64,000 nucleotides of DNA from the NCBI GenBank assembly GCA_026770025.1, contig JAMXDE010000009.1:1773001-1837000 (forward strand), written 5' to 3'. Shown in pieces: positions 44,055 to 55,006 of the stretch. Within the stretch, counting starts at the first letter, position 1; every line of letters starts with the position of its first letter. The position numbers and the translations under genes are program-made. Source of the stretch: Craspedostauros australis. Its lineage: Eukaryota > Bacillariophyta > Bacillariophyceae > Mastogloiales > Achnanthaceae. Under the pieces are notes generated by a model. That model worked only from the letters and a program-made list of their open reading frames with translations. It was not told the DNA's origin and did not search any database.

Positions 44055-47000
44055 ATGAGCGAGGAAGAGGAATTGAGAGACATCCCTCTGTCCAACCCGA
44101 CTGTCAAACAAGAAGAAGGTGCGAGTGAGACTCCACCACGAGAAGAGAAGGAAGCAGCCGCGGCTACTGTCCTATCAGACGCAGACGCAAGCGCGATCGA
44201 CGAGACCAAAGAAGAACGGTCTGCAAGGCTACATCGCGAGAAGGAGAGTATCCTCAAGGCGTTCAAGCAAGAGGAGACTGGTGTGACGGAGAGCATTCGC
44301 ACAGCCAAACGAAGTGGTAAAAGTGAGACACCACCAGGAGGAGAATTTGTGAGCAAATCAACCCTCGCGAAACAACAAGCGAAAATCGAAGAATCGACAA
44401 CACAGAAACAAACGGAAATCAAGGGCGCGAGCGCACCAACAACGAAACAACGAATCAACATGGCGACATCAGCCAACATGAACAAGCGACGCATCAAGGC
44501 GCCGATGTTCAGCGGTGAACAGGAAGACTACAGCGCATGGGAGTCCCAAGCGAAGGCATACGCTCGTGCACAGAAGACGAGAGACGTGATGTTGGGCAAG
44601 ACCAAGGTGCCAACAGTGAGCGAGATCGCGGCAGCCACCGGTGAAGCCAAGGAAGCGATGGAAGAGATCCACGAGCTGGGATGCGACTGCTTCAGCGATC
44701 TGATCCTCATGATGGATGCAGAGAAAGGAAAAGGCAAGCAGGCCATCCAGTATATCAACCAATGCATCTCCGACGACTACCCCGAAGGAGACGCACACGC
44801 AGCGTGGAACGTTCTCGCGGAGAAGTTCCGACCATCCGATGCGGTGACGAAGATCAAACTCAAGCGTCAATTCAACAACGAAAAGATGAAGAGAGACTTG
44901 GACCCCGACATCTACATCACGCAACTCGAGAGTCTACGATCGCGTCTCCACGACGTCAAGTACGAGATCACTGACGAGGAAATGATCATGCAAATCCTCA
45001 GCACGGTGAGCAACGAGTACAGAACCCACATCGTGAACTTCCAACACCAACTCACGTTCAATCCGGAACTGGTTACCATCAACACGATCAGAGGAGTACT
45101 CCGCACTGCATACGCCACTCACAGAGGAGGCAAGGCATACGTCGACGACTTCCAAGACAGTAACACGAAGAGCAACGACACCGGCTTCACTAGCACCGGT
45201 AACTTCAAGGGTACTTGTCACAACTGTGGTGTGTATGGCCATAGATCCGCCGATTGTCCAGAACGCAAGAAATCGAACAACAAGAAAAACAACAACAACA
45301 AAATGAACGGAAAGCGTAACAAGGGAAGCGGCTTCAAGGGCAAGTGCAACTACTGCGGCATCTTCGGACATCGCGAGGCGGAGTGCCGAAAGAAGAAGTT
45401 CAACGAAAGCAAAAAGAACAACGAACAAGCCAACACGGCTACGGAAGGACACGACAAGAGCGGGCACGAGATGGTGCTCTCGGCAAAGGACTTGCTGCTC
45501 TGCATGTTGGTGTCCGACGACTACATCGAAGACTCCTTCTTCGATAACTTCGAATGCGTCGGGAATGACGACGAAGTGCAGGACGATGAGATCGTCCCGG
45601 AGTGGCTCAGCGAGGAGCCAATCATCCACGAGGTGGATCCAAGACGCGAAGTGAGCTACGAATGCTGCTTCAACGCGCACGACCTGATCGGTTCATACGG
45701 CGACGGAGCCGAGATGGACAGCGAGGCCATCGATAGTGACATCGAAGAGGCAATGAGCGAAGACGCCGACGAGAACGGCGCAGACGAAGACGCCGACGAC
45801 AATGGCGCAGATGAAGACGACGACGACACCATCAGTGACGGGGCGAACCGCGGCGAGGCGCCGCCTCCCGCAGCAATGCGAAACGAGAGAACGGGCATCT
45901 TCGATGAAGAGGACAGCGACGAAGCTGAGAACCATACGAACGATGCATTCAACCCCTACGAGGTCGTCGTCTACCCAATTCGAATCCAATTCCCACCGGA
46001 GCCGAATCCCAGAAGAGTCGAAGACATCTACCGACTCCAGACCTTCCCAGAACCAACGGTCACTGCAAAACGAATGCAGAAGCAGCTCATCTACGACGCG
46101 GTCCTAACAGCTGCATTGCCGATGTTCCCAGGGTTCGTGAACGAACCATTGCGATACATTTGGGTGAACATGGTAAGCACCATCCTATCGGATAACTTCA
46201 AATCGATTGAAGAGATCCTCGCAAACGCAGCCATCCTCAACCGACTACTGCAAGCAAACGAAGAGGAGGAACTCTCTGAGCTGGACTTACACTACGTGCT
46301 CGGAGGATGCATGCAGGTGCTCCTGCGCGAACGACCACGCGTCACACCGTATGACACGGTCACCGGATTTCATCGTAACAGCACCGTCCCAGCGAGCTTC
46401 GCTGAACTACCAAGCGACGACGAAGTTGACGAGAATCAAAATCCATACAATGAAGATGGAGTGCATGAAGATGAAGAGGCAGACGGCCTCATGGATGAAA
46501 TGGCCACAGCAGCCGTGGAGCAGCTCCACGAGCTGAGCACCAAGCACAAGGACAAGGTCAACAAGGACACCTGGCTCGCCGACAGCGGAGCTTTGTGTCA
46601 CATCGTCAACTCGGACGCCGCTCTCTTCAACGTGCGGCACATCAAGTCCTTCGTCCAAGTGGGAGACAGCACGAAGCTGGACTCTCCCAAGATGGGATCC
46701 ATTCGCTTGAAGGTCAAGCAGCGAGACAACACTGGCCACATCATCCGGCTCGATGACGTGAAGTACACACCGAAAATGGCAGTGAACCTTTTCTCCACGA
46801 ACAAGGCTCTGTACAACGGTTACCAGCTTGGTAACAACGGCATTCTGATGGACATCATCAACGGATCCGGAACGAAGATCGTGTTCGATCGAGTCTTCCC
46901 TACATCCAACGGATTCATCACGGGAGTGCAGATGCATCCCATTATGCCGACAGACAACGACAAGGCTTGCACAGCCATCGTCAAGAATCCATCCAAGGAG

Positions 47001-50000
47001 ATCAGCGCGGTGAACCTGCACCGAATGCTCGGCCACGCGCCACTCGAGACCATGAAGCGGACGGCCGCTCAGTATGGATGGAAGATCATCGGCGAGATGC
47101 CAGTATGTCGCGACTGCGCGGTCGCGAACGCAAGAGTGAAGAACATTCCGAAGGCAACCATTCCGAGAGCGACTCGCCACGGCGAACGGTTCTTCATTGA
47201 CATTAGTTACACTAAACACATAAGCTTCGGAGATAAACGCTACTGGACCCTGATCGTGGACGACTGCACGGATCACTGCTGGAGTTTCTTCCTCAAGAAC
47301 AAGAGTGATCAACCAGGGCACATCAAACGATTCATCCAAACGATCAAGTCACAGACTGGTGACCAACAGATCATCTTCCGAGGTGACAACAGCGGAGAGA
47401 ACAAATCCACGCAGGATATTCTCATCGACGCAGGACTGAACGTGAAATTCGAGTTCACGGCATCGAACACGCCACAACAGAACGGTAGAGTAGAACGCAA
47501 GTTCGCGTACCTCTACACCAAGATCCGCTCCATGCTCAACGGAGCACAGCTCGACGAAGAGTATAGGCATGGCCTATGGGCAGCAGCTGCAAGCACTGCC
47601 ACCGCCATCGCCAACATCACCGTAGCGAAGAATCAAAAGGAGTCACCACATCGACAATTCTTCGGCAACGATCCACCATATGCGGATGCACTCCGCACTT
47701 TCGGAGAGGTGGGTGTTGTGAAGACTACCTACGGCGGGATTACCGCCAAACTCAAGAATAGAGGAGAAGAAATGGTGTTCATCGGATATGCACACCAACA
47801 TGCATCAGGGGTCTACAACATGTACAGACCATCAACCAAGTCACTCATCTGCTCACGCGATATCAAGTGGCTCAACCAATCATACGGACAGTTCCGTGGC
47901 TGGGCACCAGCACCGAACATATCCAACGAAACAGGAATGACAGACGCAGACGGCTTCACAACCATCGGACGGAAGGGAGCAACGCCAAGGACGGCAACGC
48001 GTCAAACATCGGAAGCGAAGAGAGTATCTTTTGCTGATAACAACATGTACTATATCCTATCGGACAGCGACGATGAGGATAATGAGAACGACAGAGTAGT
48101 ACATCAACTAATCCATAACGACGAGGAAGATCGGAGCGAATCCAATCATGAGGATGACGAGATTCTACCATCAGGCGACGAAGCCGACGATGACACAGAC
48201 GTCACCCCTCCGAACACACCAGCGAAGTCTACACATGGCACACCATCCAGACCTCCACCGAGCAAGCCAAGCAAACGTGACACAGCTAGAAAGGAGAGGA
48301 TCCGACGTCACGAAGCACGAGGCAGGAAGGGAGAAACTAATCCCAAATCAACCACAGGGAAGAGTATTCCCAGAGCTCTACGTGAGCTCTCGGACTTCAA
48401 CGAACCAGGTCGAAAGGAAGAAGGCTATGAGAGCGATCCATCATCCGATGAGGCGAGTGACGAACTCAGCGACGAAATGATCGACGACTCCAACAACGAA
48501 ACTACAGATGACGAAGAAATCGCAGATGAAGGAGAGATTGAGATCACTCACCATAGCACAACAGGACTGTACGGAATGAATGCAATCATTACCGAATCAC
48601 CAGCGATCGACATCGGACTGTCGATGCAGGACGAGAAGAAAGAACCAGAGAAGCACATCGAACCTACAACATTCGATGGAGCCTTCAATCATCCAGACCC
48701 TATCCATCGAAAGGGATATCGAGCAGCCATCAAGAAAGAGTTCGACTCCATGAACACACGCAAGGTGTACAGCAAGATCAAACGAGACGCCATTCCACGC
48801 GGCCGCAGGTGCTGCAAATGCAAATGGGTCTTCAAGCTGAAGCGTGACGGCACACATCGAGCACGGCTCGTTGCATGTGGCTATTCACAAGTCGCAGGAG
48901 TGGACTTCCAAGAGCACTACTCACCCGTCATCCATGATGTGACCTATCGGGTCATGATGGTGATCATGCTGATCAAGAAGATGGACTGCGCAATCGTCGA
49001 CGTCGTAACGGCATTCCTACACGGAGACCTCGACGAGGAGATCTACATGAACTGTCCCAACGGGATGGATCATCAACCAGACGAAGCCCTGACCCTACAC
49101 AAGCCAATCTACGGACTTGTGCAGAGCGCCAGGCAATGGTTCAAGATGTTGGTATCGACCCTCAAGAATATCAACTTCGAACAGAGCGCGGCAGACCCGT
49201 GCCTGTTCTACAGGAAGACGAACGAAGGAAGCATGATCGTGGCCATCTACGTGGACGATTGCTTCTGCTGCGGAGACTCCAAGGCACTGGAGACATTCCT
49301 GAAGGACATCCAAGGCAGCAAGTTCAAGGTGACAATCGAGCGCGGACTCGGAGACTACCTCAGCTGCAATATCGAACTGAACCATGACAAGACTAGAGCG
49401 ACATTGCGTCAACCACACCTCATCCGACATCTCATCGAAGAGTTCGGAACCAAGGTTGAGAAGATGCAGCGCTATGGGACACCGGGAACCCCAGGCCAAA
49501 TCATCGTACGACCATCCGAAGACAACGGACTGCAGAAGGTCAGGCCAGAAGAACATGCCGAATACCGCCGAGGCGTCGGTGTGCTACTCTTCCTCATCAA
49601 GCACTCGCGACCAGATATCGCGAACCCTGTGAGGGAACTCTCCAAGGTATTGATCGGGCCCACCAAGGCCGCAATGAAGGAGATGTATCAGATCATCAAG
49701 TATGTGATCGATACAAAGGACTATGGATTGAAGATCCATCCAGCGCGTCCAGACGACGACGGCTGGGACATGGAGCTCTTCTGCGATAGCGAATATGCAG
49801 GAGACAAGAACACGAGAATCAGCGTAGGGGGATTCATCCTATACCTGTGCAAGGTACCAATCCTTTGGCGATCCAAGGCACAGAAGGCCGTCACACTCAG
49901 CTCATCCGAAGCAGAATACGTTGCCCTCTCCGAAGCGGCAAAGGAGATCTTCTTCGTCGTGCAGCTACTCGAAAGTGTGGGCGTCCCAGTGAAGACACCG

Positions 50001-50246
50001 ATTAAGGTCCGTGTGGACAATATCGGAGCGATCTTCATCGCCAAGAACCCATCAACATCCCAACGATCGCGGCACATCGACGTGCGCCATCACTACGTGA
50101 GGAACATGGTAATCAACAAAACCATCGAGATCATTTTTGTCAAATCCGAGCAAAACACAAGCGACGGATTCACCAAGAACATCAAGGCCGACTTACAACG
50201 CGAACACGAGAAGTCGTACCTTGACACATCGAGAACATTCGAATGA
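44055..50246 (+). CDS. Element C Gag-Pol polyprotein, 2063 aa
   Basis: One uninterrupted frame, as usual for Copia, with Gag and Pol in the same reading frame. The N-terminal 140 residues are Glu/Lys/Ser-rich. A UBN2-type Gag core spans about 150-350, with CCHC knuckles at 388-401 (CHNCGVYGHRSADC) and 431-444 (CNYCGIFGHREAEC). About 400 residues of unassigned, acidic sequence follow, including a short DADENGAD-type repeat. The protease has DSGALCH near 843. The integrase has an HHCC domain (HRMLGH..CRDCA) and catalytic D near 1049, D near 1110 and E near 1146. A Ser/Asp/Glu-rich linker precedes reverse transcriptase, with YVDDCFCC near 1733, and RNase H follows, with FCDSEYAGDK near 1909 and SSSEAEYVALSE near 1951. 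The frame stops 20 bases before the 3' LTR. Confidence 0.93.
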   Translation: MSEEEELRDIPLSNPTVKQEEGASETPPREEKEAAAATVLSDADASAIDETKEERSARLHREKESILKAFKQEETGVTESIRTAKRSGKSETPPGGEFVSKSTLAKQQAKIEESTTQKQTEIKGASAPTTKQRINMATSANMNKRRIKAPMFSGEQEDYSAWESQAKAYARAQKTRDVMLGKTKVPTVSEIAAATGEAKEAMEEIHELGCDCFSDLILMMDAEKGKGKQAIQYINQCISDDYPEGDAHAAWNVLAEKFRPSDAVTKIKLKRQFNNEKMKRDLDPDIYITQLESLRSRLHDVKYEITDEEMIMQILSTVSNEYRTHIVNFQHQLTFNPELVTINTIRGVLRTAYATHRGGKAYVDDFQDSNTKSNDTGFTSTGNFKGTCHNCGVYGHRSADCPERKKSNNKKNNNNKMNGKRNKGSGFKGKCNYCGIFGHREAECRKKKFNESKKNNEQANTATEGHDKSGHEMVLSAKDLLLCMLVSDDYIEDSFFDNFECVGNDDEVQDDEIVPEWLSEEPIIHEVDPRREVSYECCFNAHDLIGSYGDGAEMDSEAIDSDIEEAMSEDADENGADEDADDNGADEDDDDTISDGANRGEAPPPAAMRNERTGIFDEEDSDEAENHTNDAFNPYEVVVYPIRIQFPPEPNPRRVEDIYRLQTFPEPTVTAKRMQKQLIYDAVLTAALPMFPGFVNEPLRYIWVNMVSTILSDNFKSIEEILANAAILNRLLQANEEEELSELDLHYVLGGCMQVLLRERPRVTPYDTVTGFHRNSTVPASFAELPSDDEVDENQNPYNEDGVHEDEEADGLMDEMATAAVEQLHELSTKHKDKVNKDTWLADSGALCHIVNSDAALFNVRHIKSFVQVGDSTKLDSPKMGSIRLKVKQRDNTGHIIRLDDVKYTPKMAVNLFSTNKALYNGYQLGNNGILMDIINGSGTKIVFDRVFPTSNGFITGVQMHPIMPTDNDKACTAIVKNPSKEISAVNLHRMLGHAPLETMKRTAAQYGWKIIGEMPVCRDCAVANARVKNIPKATIPRATRHGERFFIDISYTKHISFGDKRYWTLIVDDCTDHCWSFFLKNKSDQPGHIKRFIQTIKSQTGDQQIIFRGDNSGENKSTQDILIDAGLNVKFEFTASNTPQQNGRVERKFAYLYTKIRSMLNGAQLDEEYRHGLWAAAASTATAIANITVAKNQKESPHRQFFGNDPPYADALRTFGEVGVVKTTYGGITAKLKNRGEEMVFIGYAHQHASGVYNMYRPSTKSLICSRDIKWLNQSYGQFRGWAPAPNISNETGMTDADGFTTIGRKGATPRTATRQTSEAKRVSFADNNMYYILSDSDDEDNENDRVVHQLIHNDEEDRSESNHEDDEILPSGDEADDDTDVTPPNTPAKSTHGTPSRPPPSKPSKRDTARKERIRRHEARGRKGETNPKSTTGKSIPRALRELSDFNEPGRKEEGYESDPSSDEASDELSDEMIDDSNNETTDDEEIADEGEIEITHHSTTGLYGMNAIITESPAIDIGLSMQDEKKEPEKHIEPTTFDGAFNHPDPIHRKGYRAAIKKEFDSMNTRKVYSKIKRDAIPRGRRCCKCKWVFKLKRDGTHRARLVACGYSQVAGVDFQEHYSPVIHDVTYRVMMVIMLIKKMDCAIVDVVTAFLHGDLDEEIYMNCPNGMDHQPDEALTLHKPIYGLVQSARQWFKMLVSTLKNINFEQSAADPCLFYRKTNEGSMIVAIYVDDCFCCGDSKALETFLKDIQGSKFKVTIERGLGDYLSCNIELNHDKTRATLRQPHLIRHLIEEFGTKVEKMQRYGTPGTPGQIIVRPSEDNGLQKVRPEEHAEYRRGVGVLLFLIKHSRPDIANPVRELSKVLIGPTKAAMKEMYQIIKYVIDTKDYGLKIHPARPDDDGWDMELFCDSEYAGDKNTRISVGGFILYLCKVPILWRSKAQKAVTLSSSEAEYVALSEAAKEIFFVVQLLESVGVPVKTPIKVRVDNIGAIFIAKNPSTSQRSRHIDVRHHYVRNMVINKTIEIIFVKSEQNTSDGFTKNIKADLQREHEKSYLDTSRTFE

Positions 50247-50266
50247 CCGAATGCACATAGGAAGGG

Positions 50267-51061
50267 TGTCGAGATGTACATGTGAGTATATGTCGAGATG
50301 TACGAGTATATGTGCATCGTTCACCCGTTATTCTCTCATACGCACTTGGACGGTATAACTACATTCGTGTCGATAGTATACTGTGATTCGTCAGAATTAC
50401 AGGGGAAACGGAACACACGAAAAGGGGCAAGATTTCTGGAGGAAATTTGCAAATGACGATTTCTGAGAGAATTGGAAGATCGTCCGTCCATCCATCAATG
50501 GTACCAAGAGAATCTCGAGGTACTTCCCAACTAAACCTCAGATGACGATATCATCTGACAGACTACTACATCACCAATGGAACGTGACATCTGGAGAGCA
50601 GAAGGACGCCTACTGACGTCGACAGGATGTCATCGTGTCACCACGTCGACATCTGTCTCCGAGTCAGAGCAGGAGGCGAAGATCCGATGACCGAAGGGCA
50701 TCAGCATCATGGATACAGAAGGTGAACTTCAAATGGCGAGTACTCATGGAGTAGGAGCCAGTACTGAATGAACGGAATGTCGAATACGGAGTACGTATCG
50801 AACACGGAGTATCGTGTGCGATGAGCACACGATGTTGAGAGAGAGAGAGAATATAGAAGAGGAGCGAGAGAGCATCTCGCGTACCGACTCATAGTCGGAG
50901 ACTGAATCTACGAAACAGATTGAAGCACCGAGAGCATCGGGCGAGAGAACGGCGTACACCGAGAGCATCGGAGTAGCCAAGTAATGAAATAGCAAACAGA
51001 CAACTATCAACCAACACCATCTTCCACGATCGTAGGTTACCGTGAGCGGAACTTGCCAACA
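50267..51061 (+). repeat. 3' LTR of element C
   Basis: 795 bp, about 97% identical to the 5' LTR. Its outer border abuts element D Gag sequence at 51062. Confidence 0.92.
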
Positions 51062-52774
51062 CAAGCAGTAGGCTCTCTCCCAAATGGATTCCCTCCTGAC
51101 GTCGTAGCACAGAATTGCGCAATTGATTCGAACCTGCACAGCCTCCAAGACGTTGGATAGAGAGATCCTCACGGCGTCCTCCACTGAGTCGAATTGGCTC
51201 AGGATCGCTCGACGGCGAATCCTTTCCGGTTCGGTGGTTGTCGGGATTTTTCTGAACGCCCAACGTGCTCGAATCTTGAACACGTCGAATTCGGTGCATT
51301 CTGTGCACCACGAATACATCGCTCCACGCGCGAGGCAGATTGGACACCATGCATCCGTTCTGCTGCGTTCACACACGCGGTCGATTTCGTCGCGCAGGAA
51401 GTAGTCGATGGCGTTACTCATCCAAGTGGCCACTGCTTCCTCACCTTGCGCAGGTGGCGCGTTGTTGACGTCGACCCCTGGCATCGCGATTTCGGTGTCC
51501 CCAATGCTCTCGTCTGATTCGAGCAGATCGTCGTTCATGAGGTCGCGGATGCCTTCGGTGATCGGCGATTCCGCTCTCTCGTTCGAAGGGAACGACTCCA
51601 TGATTTCGAAGAGATCCTCTTCGAGTCCATCCTCGAGTTCGATCTCATCAAGATCGTCAATCTCAACGAAACCACCATCTGCGATGACCAATGCCATATC
51701 GTCCATCGCATCGTCGCCATCCATCGCCATGTTGGCGCTCTCAGCTTCCTTCATTGCTGCCTTCAGCTTGAAGCATTGGATGATCTTGTGCCCTGCCTTT
51801 CCACAGTAGTTGCACTTCCCGTCGAATCCTCCTTTCTTGGATCCGCCTTTGGCATCGGCGTGGTTGCCCTTCTTCTTGGACCCACCGCCTCTTTTGTTGT
51901 TGCTTCCCTTGGCTGGCGCACGACAGTCCGCCTTCTTGTGCCCGTAGGCACCACAGTTGCGACAGTTTCCCTTGAACTGTCCGGCTCCGAACAGAGCGAG
52001 CTCCTCGTTGCTGCTGTTGCCTGCGCGCTTATAACCATGTTTGAGATGGTGGCGATTGTAGGTTAGGCTCACAGCTTCGCGGATGTCGCCCACAGTCATC
52101 TCCTTTTCCTTTCCGTGGAACTTGAGTTCGAGCAGCTTCACATCCATCTCATACTCGCGACCGAGCGCGTTGAGCACGAGCATGTTGAATTGCTCGACGT
52201 CGACGATCACCTCCTGGTCGATCAGTCGGTTGCGAAGGACCTCCATGTCCGTCAAGAAGAGATCCGGATTCTCTCCCTTCTTCAATTGCATCGCGTTGAG
52301 CTCCGCCAGCAACTTTGCCTTCATAGGTGCAGTGCGCTGCTCGTAGATGCGTCCGAGGACCACCCAAGCTGCACGAGGTTCTCCTCCTCCATTCAGCATG
52401 CCCTCGCATCCCCACACCGCCTCGAAGGCGATCTTGCCTTCCTTCGAATCATGGTTTATTGCCATGGTCAGTTCCTCGAAGGCGAACCTTGCCATTGCTG
52501 CCTTGTACTCCGCTAGATCCGCAGCACTTGGTTTGGTACCAGACTTGGTACTCGCCTTGAGTTTGGCGCCTGGATCAGGCTTGATCGTTGCGACCAGGCT
52601 TTCGGTAACCTCAGAAGGAGCTTTCACCTTCACATCGGAGTAGGGCTCCAAGAGCATGTTGCGATAACCACGACGGTCAGCGCGACAGAGGAACTTGGCG
52701 TGCCAGAACTTCCAGTTCTCCTTTTTACCGTCGAAGTAGACGATACGGTCGGACTTGGACTCGTAAGTACTCAT
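51062..52774 (-). CDS. Element D Gag part, partial
   Basis: Partial Gag frame from MSTYESKSDRIVYFDGKK (start at 52774; a weaker ATG lies 63 bases upstream). It has a UBN2-type core with IYEQRTAPMKAKLLAELNAM, two CCHC knuckles (CRNCGAYGHKKADC, CNYCGKAGHKIIQC) and then CPICLARGAMYSWCTEC near 51305-51355, which has C-x2-C-x9-C-x2-C spacing. The rest of the polyprotein is not present. Confidence 0.8.
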
Positions 52775-52855
52775 GATGATGATGATGATGAAGGTGGATG
52801 ATGGCTTGTTGGTGCAGGGTGAAACGTAGGATTTCAATCGTAACGTTTCGAAACG

Positions 52856-53673
52856 TGTTGGAAATCCGGGGTGGTGTGATAGTAGAAAGCAAATCGTTTG
52901 TTAGAATCTACTTCTCTGAACTGTGAGCTCTTCATTGCTCTCAATCTCAAAGTTCGATCTCCTCCTGAGATCACCATGGTCCCTCTGTTGGTCTAGCAGG
53001 CATCCGTCTTGCATTCATTGCAAATTCATCATGGACATGCATGCACCACTGAGTATCCCATGTTCGTGCACTTGAGCACGTTGTCCTCCACTGATAGTTT
53101 CGATGCCTTAGACATCACCAAGTTGTAGGCATCACACAGATCGGTTCATTCGATCAGATCACGATCTTCCCATTCGTCACGGGAACTCCCTGGTTGGGAG
53201 CTCATTCAGCTCCTCGACCATCACACATCTCCGATCATCTCCGATGTTTCTCCTGTCGTTTCTCCCCTTACTTCGCCGATCACTTCACCGGCTTCCTGGA
53301 GGTTCCTCATACCAGGTTCGTTCACAGGCCATCTCACACTTCGTGACATCGGCCTTCTTCCAGTACTCTTTTCTCATTGGTTGCGACATGGGGGCCGTAG
53401 TCGCTTGTATCGTGATGTTGGTCACGATTCCAACATCCCTGTCCCCTGCGACATGCACGTGTGATTCGCATTCCTGTATTGAGGTCACGAACGCCAAAGT
53501 ACGGTTCGCATTCGGCACGTGTCGTTCTCCATCACGAAACACGTGCAGCTCACATTTTTCTGTCACAAAGATCCAAAGGTGGGAGTTGCGGTAATGTAGC
53601 ATATCATGACGTTCGGCTCCTTTCCCTTGGGAGGTGCGGCAATATGGTGTTTCAGAACACCCGATTCCTGACA
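52856..53673 (-). repeat. 5' LTR of element D
   Basis: About 818 bp. The inner border TGTTGGAAATCCGGGG and outer border CGATTCCTGACA are shared with element E LTRs, but the interior has diverged strongly, so D is a different, older subfamily member. Confidence 0.75.
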
Positions 53674-54141
53674 GAGGCGGATGCATGCACGTCTGTAGAT
53701 GTGTTGTGGGGTGGATTAAATGCAGATGAGGCAGTGGGTCAATGAAACCCTGGTCCATCATCAGCAGGATCTCATCGAGTTGATTCGCATCATCCAGAAA
53801 CTGATCTTGAACCACCTCCATAGTTGATTCGCAGCTGTCCGCATGGCGCTCGCGGACGAACACTATGATGTGACGGAGTCAGCATGTTGTGCTGATCGGA
53901 GGTGGAGGAGTTGATGGGACCACCTCAGGTGGACGGAAGTGACCAAACAGCTTGGAATGACAGCACAAAATAGAATCAGCAGTGGGCGTAGCTGCAGCCG
54001 ACACAGGAAAGAATAGTTGAATACAAAGCCAGCAGCGGATGAAATGCAAGGTGTTGGGTGTAATGCAATGGATGTGCTATTGTGATGATCAGGAGACAAC
54101 ACAGGATGTGTTGTGTGTGTGATGTGAATATAGTGATTATA
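53674..54141. other. Spacer between D and E
   Basis: No gene is supported. The last 13 bases before element E, TATAGTGATTATA, recur as TATAGTGATTAT on the far side of E, showing that E went into a short 9-bp tandem repeat. A TG-rich run lies near 54106-54126. Confidence 0.5.
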
Positions 54142-54935
54142 TGTTGGAAATCCGGGGTTATAGATATAGTCTAATGCTTATTAAACTGTACCGTTTTAGA
54201 ACTGTGAGAATAACACACTCATTTCTCAAAAATCGTCAACTCGTTTGCCCATGATGATGTTGATGGCCTCCTGTAGTTGCCCCTCACAATCATCATTGCA
54301 GTCTCTCTCTGTCATGCTCATTTCATTGCTCATGACATGTACATTTCACCATGCTCGTCCTGCTGAGATATCGGTCTACACTCCTGAGGTGCATGCATGC
54401 TGATGCTTGATTCATTCTCTTCTCATCAGGCATCCATCACTCATTCAGTACACTCTTCTGTGTTGTTCACTCACTCCTCTCACATGCTCACCGACAATCA
54501 CACTTGCTCAGAACATGGAGTTCTGGCACGATCAGTCCAGTCCTTCGATGTTGTTCCAGTCCGCTCTTTGTTCTCCTTCGCTGGATCTCTATCGGTCACG
54601 TAATCATGTTCTGGGTTCCGAGCGATTCAGTCCGTGATTGCGTCCTTGCATAGATGTTTCAAGTTAACCGGTCAACCCTCATGCTTGGAACACTTCGGTG
54701 TTCCAGTCTCCTTTTTACATCCATCGTTCGCCATACCAGTTCGTCAATCCACTCAAACCATGTCTCACGATTAGTCCGTCCGTCGTCCGTCATACTCTTG
54801 ACACACAGAGGAGGAGGTCCACAATAGACTTGGGAGCGTGTCCGACTTTGATAGATCGGTGAGTCTAATTTTGGTATTATGGGAGGTGCGGCAATCTAGG
54901 ATAACACGACATAGTCGCACCCTCGATTCCTGACA
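54142..54935 (-). repeat. 3' LTR of element E
   Basis: 794 bp, matching 60899-61692 without a noticed difference. Confidence 0.93.
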
Positions 54936-55006
54936 CCCTTCCATTGTCGCATCGACATCATACCATAGACTCCACACTCCATCACTCTCTTGTACCACCA
55001 TCCCTC

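Larger units (their letters stand above)
43175..51061 (+). mobile_element. Copia element C, coding region whole
   Basis: Ty1/Copia element, 7887 bp, plus strand. LTRs are 43175-43972 (798 bp) and 50267-51061 (795 bp), each TGTCGAG..CCAACA. The LTRs differ at more than 20 sites (about 3%), mostly scattered substitutions. The purine tract AGGAAGGG precedes the 3' LTR. The flanks AGCCAG and CAAGCA do not match, so no target-site duplication is present. The left neighbour is an LTR fragment and the right neighbour is the Gag region of element D. It looks whole in its coding region and is closely similar to element B in inverted orientation. Confidence 0.92.
51062..53673 (-). mobile_element. Copia element D, 5' fragment
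   Basis: Minus-strand remnant comprising the 5' LTR (52856-53673) and the Gag part. It is related to element E: same LTR ends (TGTCAGG..TTTCCAACA), same CGTTTCGAAACG palindrome beside the LTR, and similar Gag. The protease, integrase and reverse transcriptase parts are absent from the window. It ends at the right border of element C. Confidence 0.85.

Noticed and set aside
14928-51061. Inversion between B and C as the cause of C's unlike flanks
   Set aside because: B keeps a perfect target duplication on both sides, which an exchange between B and C would have disrupted.
53285-53863. 192-codon minus-strand open frame
   Set aside because: It crosses the outer border of the element D LTR and has no recognisable motif.
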